Below are positions 61,301-64,000 of a stretch of 64,000 nt of DNA, one piece after another. Every line of letters starts with the position of its first letter. The first letter of the stretch is position 1. This DNA is from Liopterus haemorrhoidalis (Eukaryota; Arthropoda; Insecta; Coleoptera; Dytiscidae): assembly GCA_963971575.1 (NCBI GenBank), contig OZ020611.1, positions 22,551,279 through 22,615,278 of the forward strand. Direction: 5' to 3'. Below the pieces are notes generated by a model that worked only from the letters and a program-made list of their open reading frames with translations, searched no databases and was not told the DNA's origin. Made by a program: the position numbers and the translations under genes.

Positions 61301-64000
61301 GTTTTTAAATTGAGATGTCCTTTGTCTACCAGCCTGATAATATAATTTTGGGAAAATGTTAATACTTTAATTTATAATATTTTACATTTCAAAATATAGT
61401 TTTTCATTTGGTCATGTAACTCTTGGAGAGTTTGAATATCGAATTTTTTAAACTGAAAACATTAATATTAGTAACATATCAAAAGAAAGTTCTTGAAGCA
61501 TGGATAATAATAATAATAATAAATGATTAATGAAAGAAAAATATATAAACAATTCTTTATTTTAAAATATTTTTTTGTCAAAATTGTGCAAAAAAATTCA
61601 CTTTACATTTCAAAGGTAATTTGCATTATTGCTGACTCTGTTATTAGTAGAGCTATGATTACGATTAAATGGACAAATTTAGTATTTTTTACGCAGATAA
61701 TGATGGTAAAAAAAACGAAATATTTCACCTCTATACTTTTGAGTATTCTGAAATAATTGTTTGAACAAAATTCCATTTAATATTATCCTAAAAATGTAAT
61801 TTATTTAATTTTAAATGTACCAATACAGTAGAGAATTAACAGTGAGCTTTGTAATAATTTTAAAATATTGCCTTCTCGCAGTGGCGTAGCGTGGGTTTCA
61901 GCCTCCCGGGGCGGAGACCAAAATCGCCGCCCCCTTATTTAGGTATTTAAATCCAAAAGGCTCCAAAATTTACAGAATTTGCCGCCCCCGCTATGGTACG
62001 CCACTGAGATTACATACAATTTTTCAACAAAATTCAATAATTTAACAATCACAAATCACAACACGCACTTAAAGAAAATCATGAATTGTAGCAGATTAAT
62101 TGAGTCAATGTGAATTAAACGACTGATGTTACAGGTGTTATTAGACAATATTGAACTCTATTCTTTATAGGTAAGAATTAATTCTCGATGAATATTCGTC
62201 GTGAACAATTCGAGCACAAAATAAAACACGGGGAATTACCGCAAGGTAACTGGTAAGCACAGACCGTGTTTCCAGTCGCTAGAGCTAGCGAGATGACTAC
62301 ACTCACTTAAAGAAAGAAATTCCCCGGTTCCGTCACAGATTAAATAATAAAAAGTTCCGTGCTCATTTTAATCAGTCCGAATTGTAGGTGCGACAAATTA
62401 TGAAAAAAAATGGTTCACATTTTTAGTTCAGAATACAAGATATTATTTATTGTGAAATTTTGCCGCCCCAAAAAAGTGCCGCCCGGGGCGGGCCGCACCC
62501 CCCGCCCACCCCACGCTACGCCACTGCCTTCTCGTTGTATACATTTTAGATCTCTGTCAGATTATATATTGTTCGTTACTTAGTTTTTCTTTATGCATTA
62601 TTTACAAATACAGTCTTAACAAATAAAAAATGTCGCTCTAGGGTCATATAAAAATGTGTGAATCAATCGCAAAGCTTTTTAACAGCTACTGTAGCAGAGT
62701 TTGGAACAAACTGTAATTGTATTCCGCTTCATGAAGTTACGACAAATATCTTTCCGGTTCGTAAAATTATTGAAAATATTATTAACCCTTTGCACTCGGA
62801 AGATTTTTCTGATATACCTACCAGCAACTCGGAATACGGTTCTAATATTAAAAAAAAAAAATCCGAAAAAGGCCAAAACTCTTCATGATTCACGTCGTTA
62901 AATATTGTTTTTTTAGTCGGGCAATAATTTTGAATAAATAGATTCTTTGACCGTATTAAATGGTTTGGATAAGTTTTAATTTTTTGGGGTATCGGTCTAA
63001 TAAAACTACGTTCTTTTCTTGTCAAATAGTTAAAACATATTTTATTTGCTTACTAGTTTCGATTCTCTCTGAATCGTTTTCAAAGCCTAAAAGAAATTGA
63101 ATTACAAAATTACCTAAATTGATCATATTTACTGCCCGTCTTTGTAATTTTGAGCAATATTTGTTAATAATGGCATTATGTTAGGTTATGTAAAGGCATT
63201 CGATAACTACTGTGTCACTGATAAAATGCGATAGCCAATGTGTTTATATGTCTGTCTCATTAAAACATCTCACTAGCTATAAGTTTAGAAAATTATGCAC
63301 AATCCACAACAAACGGCGTATTAAATTTGGAGGTCTGAACGGTTTCACGTCTTATCATATGACAAACTTTCTGGTGACAGTGAACAGTCCATAAGCTACA
63401 GTGCATAAGCTATTGATTTAAGAGATCTGAATGCGGCTTAAGGATTAAATGTAATGACTAATATACTATTGCATTTGATAAGTTTCATAAATGACTCCGA
63501 AACGTCATCTTTTATTTGTTAGACTATACAATGATTCCTTCACATAAACAGTGCAAGATCCTCTTAAAACTTTTTTATCAATATCAATATTGTCAAAATA
63601 TCTTAAATCTATGTTTTTATTAAAAAAAATAACGATTTTACAAATTTTTATAGCATACTCTTATAAGGAATTTATAAGTGAGAAGATCCTTTAAATATTT
63701 CACCATTTTAACAACAAATTTTTTTATTATTTTCTTTTTTAGAAACACCTAAAACTACTAAAAACTATACCGCTACAATCGACAACCTCGAAGCTTGTGA
63801 AGAATACATATTCTCTGTTGGGGTCGTAGGCCCGTTAGGCAAAGGTCCTCTTTCTCGTAATCCACCTCTAGTGATGACTCATCTGAATCCACGAGCACCA
63901 CCTAAAAGAGTGACGGTTACCCAAGATGGTGGTGATCCGTTGAGTATGTTGGTACAATGGTCAGCTTCGTGCTCCGCTATGAAGACTAGTATTGGATATA
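37065..64000 (+). CDS. SORL1: SorLA / sortilin-related receptor homologue, partial at both ends (11 exons)
   Basis: Eleven exons, 37065-37322, 43839-44000, 48022-48589, 50010-50353, 50517-50790, 52093-53238, 55278-55889, 56820-57194, 58666-59002, 59967-61078 and 63743 to the edge, join in one open frame of about 1815 codons with GT-AG introns. Domain order along the joined product: VPS10 propeller (about 1-535), 10CC module (about 537-650), YWTD propeller (about 660-920), EGF-like module (about 940-980), nine LDL-receptor class A repeats (about 985-1385), then FNIII domains. This order is unique to SorLA. The family is a type I membrane receptor that sorts cargo between Golgi, endosomes and surface; its cargo in insects is not known from the sequence. 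The N-terminal exon(s) with signal peptide and propeptide were not found, and the C-terminal FNIII domains, membrane span and tail lie outside. Vertebrate SorLA has eleven class A repeats; nine are seen here. Confidence 0.95.
38068..38363 (+). repeat. TTAGG-bearing dispersed repeat, copy 2
   Basis: Same unit as at 35985-36270, including two copies of CATCTTCTAGTTTAA and a TTAGGTTAGGTTAGGTTAG run at about 38247-38266. TTAGG is the telomere unit of most insects. Confidence 0.85.
38505..38722. repeat. minisatellite with TTCGATAAA units
   Basis: About fourteen units of 15-18 bp run as TTCGATAAACGTGCCA, then TTCGATAAATTGA-type variants. The order is graded: identical units at the left, diverging to the right. 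Confidence 0.9.
39420..39870 (-). pseudogene. mariner transposase remnant, N-terminal half
   Basis: The minus strand reads [60 protein letters not shown] and [14 protein letters not shown], the paired helix-turn-helix half of a mariner transposase. It runs on through worn [13 protein letters not shown] into the first catalytic region and stops at 39420. Several frameshifts. Confidence 0.85.
39880..40788. mobile_element. TIR element with 8-bp TSD ACTATTTT, superfamily unclear
   Basis: GTTAATGTTCCGTATTAGTC then CACCACA at the left is matched, with one mismatch, by the inverse of the right end. Identical ACTATTTT octamers flank it (39872-39879, 40789-40796). The ends do not look like usual hAT CAG ends, so P, Merlin or another 8-bp-TSD group is possible. 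No open frame of note. Confidence 0.75.
41333..41520. mobile_element. hAT-like end with palindromic GTATCTAGATAC motifs
   Basis: CAGTGTTGTAATGTATAAT is followed by repeated ATGTATCTAG, AAGTATCTAGATAC and TAGATACTTTTT motifs. Such ends occur in some hAT families. The other end was not found. Confidence 0.4.
41744..42236. repeat. hairpin plus paired inverted repeat
   Basis: GAGAAAATTCGATGC at about 41746 and its exact inverse at 41808-41822 enclose a CpG-rich loop of about 45 bases. Next to it, TTTCTCCACGACCAC (41849) is matched in inverse at about 42222-42236. The frames here are shadows of the hairpin. Confidence 0.7.
42790..43430 (+). mobile_element. HINE-B repeat, full length (reference copy)
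   Basis: The 5' end is TTTTTACCGACCGCCAACAT, then (GTCT/GTCC)n at 42917-42970. The inverse TGGCGGTCGGT lies at about 43393-43404, followed by the stem-loop CTGTGGTGGCCACAG and TGATTTTTT. It lies in a SORL1 intron about 400 bp before the second exon seen. Confidence 0.85.
43839..44000 (+). CDS. SORL1: SORL1 exon: VPS10 domain, blade 2
   Basis: This is a 54-codon exon in phase 0 at both ends, with acceptor ttttgcag and donor gtaagt. It encodes [14 protein letters not shown] near the start and [14 protein letters not shown] at the end, which aligns by recall with the human SorLA stretch containing IFADAYAQYLW and LLGFDRSHPNKQ. It is separated from the previous exon by a 6.5-kb intron full of transposon remains. 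Confidence 0.92.
44155..44890 (+). pseudogene. Tc1-like transposase, C-terminal half and 3' end
   Basis: Frames read [40 protein letters not shown] (second catalytic Asp), [19 protein letters not shown] (third catalytic region) and [14 protein letters not shown], with two in-frame stops. The 3' end continues to a TIR ending near 44880 (inverse of GTATTGAGCAAAACAAAGGA). The N-terminal half is missing. An inverted second copy lies at 59213-59900. Confidence 0.9.
44891..46329. other. SORL1 intron sequence, largely unassigned
   Basis: Apart from repeat family C at 45430-45600, nothing is recognised. Confidence 0.5.
45430..45600 (+). repeat. dispersed repeat family C, copy 3
   Basis: GCGATTATTTTCTGTTCTAC through GTCGTACGAGGTATGGGCAC matches copies at 12890-13070 and 17480-17755. 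No open frame. Confidence 0.5.
46900..47200 (-). pseudogene. Tigger transposase C-terminal tail
   Basis: The minus strand from 47200 reads [20 protein letters not shown] then [19 protein letters not shown], the acidic tail of Tigger/Jerky-type transposases. No DDE catalytic domain is left. Confidence 0.75.
47450..47575. repeat. 20-bp palindromic minisatellite
   Basis: Six units of about 20 bp, ATGTACGTTCGTACGAACAA and variants, each holding the palindrome GTACGTTCGTAC-like core. The Tigger terminus has the same TTAACGTACGTTCGAT word, so the array probably grew from the transposon end. Frames on both strands here are artefacts. Confidence 0.85.
48022..48589 (+). CDS. SORL1: SORL1 exon: VPS10 domain, blades 3-5
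   Basis: The exon codes for 189 residues plus one base, starting in phase 0 and ending in phase 1. It begins [18 protein letters not shown], a clear Asp-box, and continues through [15 protein letters not shown] and LYVSEG to [10 protein letters not shown]. The same landmarks occur in vertebrate SorLA in this order. Donor is gtaatt. The preceding 4-kb intron holds a Tc1 remnant and a complete Tigger-like element. Confidence 0.95.
48850..49900 (-). pseudogene. Jockey-like LINE ORF2 fragment in SORL1 intron
   Basis: Minus-strand frames give [40 protein letters not shown] (intact YADD), and further down [20 protein letters not shown] with [10 protein letters not shown], a typical Jockey-type ORF2 order. 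Part of the middle is deleted and frames shift. It lies against the direction of the host gene. Confidence 0.85.
50010..50353 (+). CDS. SORL1: SORL1 exon: VPS10 domain, Asp-box blades
   Basis: The exon starts by completing a glycine codon with the previous exon and ends in phase 0. It encodes [10 protein letters not shown], the Asp-box [13 protein letters not shown], the paired-cysteine [11 protein letters not shown], then [18 protein letters not shown] and a second Asp-box [13 protein letters not shown]. Each of these is a landmark of SorLA. The intron before it contains a minus-strand LINE fragment; the intron after it is only 163 bases. Confidence 0.96.
50517..50790 (+). CDS. SORL1: SORL1 exon: last VPS10 blade
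   Basis: The exon codes for 91 residues plus one base, from phase 0 to phase 1, with acceptor ttattgtag and donor gtaagt. It contains [12 protein letters not shown], the Asp-box [13 protein letters not shown], and the [16 protein letters not shown] stretch that closes the SorLA/sortilin propeller before the 10CC module. Confidence 0.96.
50791..51462. other. SORL1 intron sequence, unassigned
   Basis: No element ends or coding potential recognised. Confidence 0.5.
51463..51810. mobile_element. MITE with TTTTCGAAACAACACA ends
   Basis: ATAGGCCGTTAATTTTCGAA then ACAACACA at the left is matched with two mismatches by the inverse of the right end. About 348 bp, no frame. TSD not resolved. Confidence 0.65.
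52093..53238 (+). CDS. SORL1: SORL1 exon: 10CC module and YWTD propeller
   Basis: This is the largest exon, 1146 bases, phase 1 to phase 1. Its first third carries ten cysteines (from the [14 protein letters not shown] segment to the SLPCPI segment) that form the 10CC module typical of VPS10 receptors, with the family landmark [12 protein letters not shown]. The rest is a YWTD propeller with the strands [39 protein letters not shown] and MYWDDW. A single exon for both modules contrasts with the many small exons I recall for the human gene. The propeller runs to the donor gtaag. Confidence 0.97.
53388..54999. mobile_element. DNA transposon with TTTACAC ends and worn transposase
   Basis: TTTACACAGTTCAATTTATT at the left is matched in inverse by TTTACACGATTCAATTAATT at the right. 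Further CAATTTATTG motifs are repeated in both subterminal regions. The element fills most of one SORL1 intron. TSD not resolved. Confidence 0.65.
54125..54545 (-). pseudogene. DDE transposase C-terminal remnant
   Basis: The minus strand shows [19 protein letters not shown], matching the [17 protein letters not shown] motif (third catalytic Glu) of a Tc1/IS630-like insect transposase family. Further along, [13 protein letters not shown] and DSGSDTNS match its usual C-terminal end. An acidic direct repeat ([20 protein letters not shown]) precedes the motif and is unusual. Frame broken at about 54345. Confidence 0.75.
55278..55889 (+). CDS. SORL1: SORL1 exon: EGF-like module and LDLa repeats 1-3
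   Basis: This phase 1 to phase 1 exon encodes [13 protein letters not shown], the end of the YWTD propeller, then an EGF-like module with six cysteines ([13 protein letters not shown] to GKCVC). Three LDL-receptor class A repeats follow, each with six cysteines and the calcium-binding acidic box, for example [16 protein letters not shown]. Class A repeats bind ligands through Trp/Phe and acidic residues; the WRCDG and WKCD turns are intact here. Confidence 0.97.
56091..56602. mobile_element. MITE with duplicated right end
   Basis: The left end AGTACGTTCAAGTTAACTTC then ATGCCAGG is matched in inverse by the right end at 56602. The last 138 bp, including the right TIR, are tandemly duplicated (CAAAGTAAGTGACGCC at 56343 and 56481). 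It lies in a SORL1 intron; the frame across it is an artefact. Confidence 0.75.
56820..57194 (+). CDS. SORL1: SORL1 exon: LDLa repeats 4-6
   Basis: This is a symmetric phase 1-1 exon of 375 bases. Repeat 4 begins with the last cysteine of the previous exon (TCK) and runs [19 protein letters not shown] to DENDC. Repeat 5 is the CADWQFQC block and repeat 6 the CHDWMFKC block, which ends at DSTDEIG, with its final cysteine in the next exon. A Thr/Pro-rich linker of about 18 residues lies between 5 and 6. Exon phase suits domain shuffling. Confidence 0.97.
57414..58433 (+). mobile_element. HINE-A repeat, full length (reference copy)
   Basis: This copy shows the full plan: 5' TTTTTAGGGTTTTGTAGGTA, short (GTCT)n at 57470-57486, body, tRNA-like cassette at 57921-57995, AT-rich 3' body, ATACCTGCAAAACCCT (inverse of the 5' repeat), stem-loop GTGTGAAAATTTACAC and TTTTTTA. 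It fills most of the intron between LDLa exons. Confidence 0.85.
57921..57995 (+). promoter_or_regulatory. tRNA-like pol III promoter cassette inside HINE-A
   Basis: TGGTGTAGTGGTTATGACGC fits a tRNA A box and GGATCGAACCC a B box about 45 bases on. It matches the cassette at 4999-5066 and differs from the one at 9061 and 16195. Confidence 0.6.
58480..58600 (-). pseudogene. tiny LINE RT fragment
   Basis: The minus strand reads [11 protein letters not shown] at 58582-58550, the conserved RT motif of Jockey/CR1-like LINEs. Nothing else of the element is recognisable. Confidence 0.5.
58666..59002 (+). CDS. SORL1: SORL1 exon: LDLa repeats 7-8
   Basis: The exon supplies the closing cysteine of repeat 6 (GCGP), a Thr-rich linker, then repeat 7 ([13 protein letters not shown] to GEDELHC) and repeat 8 ([14 protein letters not shown] to DGSDEFC). 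Repeat 8 has CNKKYDC where CDG is usual, and repeat 7 has SGEDE in its acidic box, so both are slightly unorthodox. The exon ends at gg|gtgagt in phase 2. It starts the ninth repeat with CSSG. Confidence 0.96.
59213..59900 (-). pseudogene. Tc1-like element, inverted second copy
   Basis: This is the reverse complement of the Tc1 remnant at 44155-44890: TIR CAGTATTGAGCAAAACAAAG at the left edge beside TA, 3' region, and the coding end ([20 protein letters not shown] on the minus strand). It stops at about 59900, as the other copy begins, near the same internal point (GGAGTTGGTC). Confidence 0.9.
59967..61078 (+). CDS. SORL1: SORL1 exon: LDLa repeat 9 and FNIII domains 1-4
   Basis: The exon opens by finishing LDLa repeat 9 ([19 protein letters not shown] to DENDC, with Phe in place of the usual Ser in the acidic box). 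Fibronectin III domains follow: domain 1 from VLQMGVDE, domain 2 from [13 protein letters not shown], domain 3 from [10 protein letters not shown], and the first half of domain 4 from [11 protein letters not shown]. Each shows the Trp of strand B and the Tyr of strand F ([20 protein letters not shown]). Several N-glycosylation sequons are present. Donor is gtaagt in phase 1. Confidence 0.95.
61079..61878. other. SORL1 intron sequence, unassigned
   Basis: AT-rich with a short (TAA)n run at about 61506-61521. No element recognised. Confidence 0.5.
61879..62526. mobile_element. hAT MITE with TSD CCTTCTCG
   Basis: The left end CAGTGGCGTAGCGTGGG and the right end, its exact inverse, are flanked by CCTTCTCG on both sides (61871-61878, 62527-62534). 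The CAGTGGCGTAGC terminus and the GCCGCCCC-rich subterminal sequence are classic for hAT. An extra inner end (inverse of CAGTGGCGTACC) at about 62003 suggests an internal rearrangement. No transposase. Confidence 0.93.
62535..63742. other. SORL1 intron sequence with a possible transposon scrap
   Basis: ACCCTTTGCACTCGGAAG at about 62783 is reminiscent of piggyBac-type ends, but no mate or TTAA pair was found. The frames at 62658-63025 are not supported as genes. Confidence 0.3.
63743..64000 (+). CDS. SORL1: SORL1 exon: end of FNIII 4 and start of FNIII 5 (cut by window edge)
   Basis: After a 2.7-kb intron the acceptor tttcttttttag restores the frame by completing a Gln codon. The exon encodes the second half of FNIII 4 ([20 protein letters not shown]) and begins FNIII 5 at [14 protein letters not shown]. 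Vertebrate SorLA has six FNIII domains, so at least one and a half more, plus membrane span and cytoplasmic tail, should lie downstream. The exon runs off the window with no donor seen. Confidence 0.93.

Noticed and set aside
62780..62880. piggyBac-like terminus
   Set aside because: Only a short CCCTTTGCACTCGG-like word, with no partner end and no TTAA pair.

Overview
The window reads as nuclear DNA of an AT-rich, transposon-laden animal genome, most likely an insect. It holds mariner, Tc1, pogo/Tigger, PIF/Harbinger and many hAT elements, Jockey/CR1-like LINEs, tRNA-derived SINEs, DINE-1/HINE-like repeats with (GTCT)n tracts, and interstitial TTAGG runs (the usual insect telomere unit). Coding sequence is split by GT-AG introns. 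There are no operons, ribosome binding sites or CRISPR arrays. The order of insect cannot be told from the sequence.

One host gene is present. From 37065 to beyond the right edge, eleven + strand exons with compatible phases encode about 1815 residues of a SorLA (SORL1) homologue: VPS10 propeller with Asp-box motifs, ten-cysteine 10CC module, YWTD propeller, EGF-like module, nine LDL-receptor class A repeats and the first four and a half fibronectin III domains. The exon(s) for signal peptide and propeptide were not found, and the remaining FNIII domains, membrane segment and tail lie beyond 64000. SorLA is a type I sorting receptor of the Golgi-endosome system.

Positions 1-37000 carry no host gene I can support. 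They form a layered bed of mobile elements, many with both ends and target-site duplications (TSDs) visible. The best nest is 23610-27081: a hAT element (TSD GTGTAGAC) holding a mariner that itself holds a SINE and has a small hAT at its edge, plus a PIF/Harbinger derivative (TSD TTA) that keeps the 5' ends of two divergent genes, a HARBI1-type nuclease and a MADF/Myb-like protein. Positions 27770-30930 hold several broken LINEs. Positions 32600-36750 hold a mariner and a HINE split by younger insertions.

The SORL1 introns are filled with the same kinds of elements: two copies of one Tc1 in opposite orientation (44155-44890 and 59213-59900), a Tigger (46330-47702), LINE fragments, two HINE families and several TIR elements. 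The most interesting repeat signal is a pair of sequence-unrelated families (called HINE-A and HINE-B here) with the same plan: T-run plus inverted repeat, (GTCT)n tract, the inverse of the repeat set back from the 3' end, then a 3' stem-loop and a closing T-run. HINE-A also carries a tRNA-like pol III promoter cassette in the middle, and that cassette differs between subfamilies.
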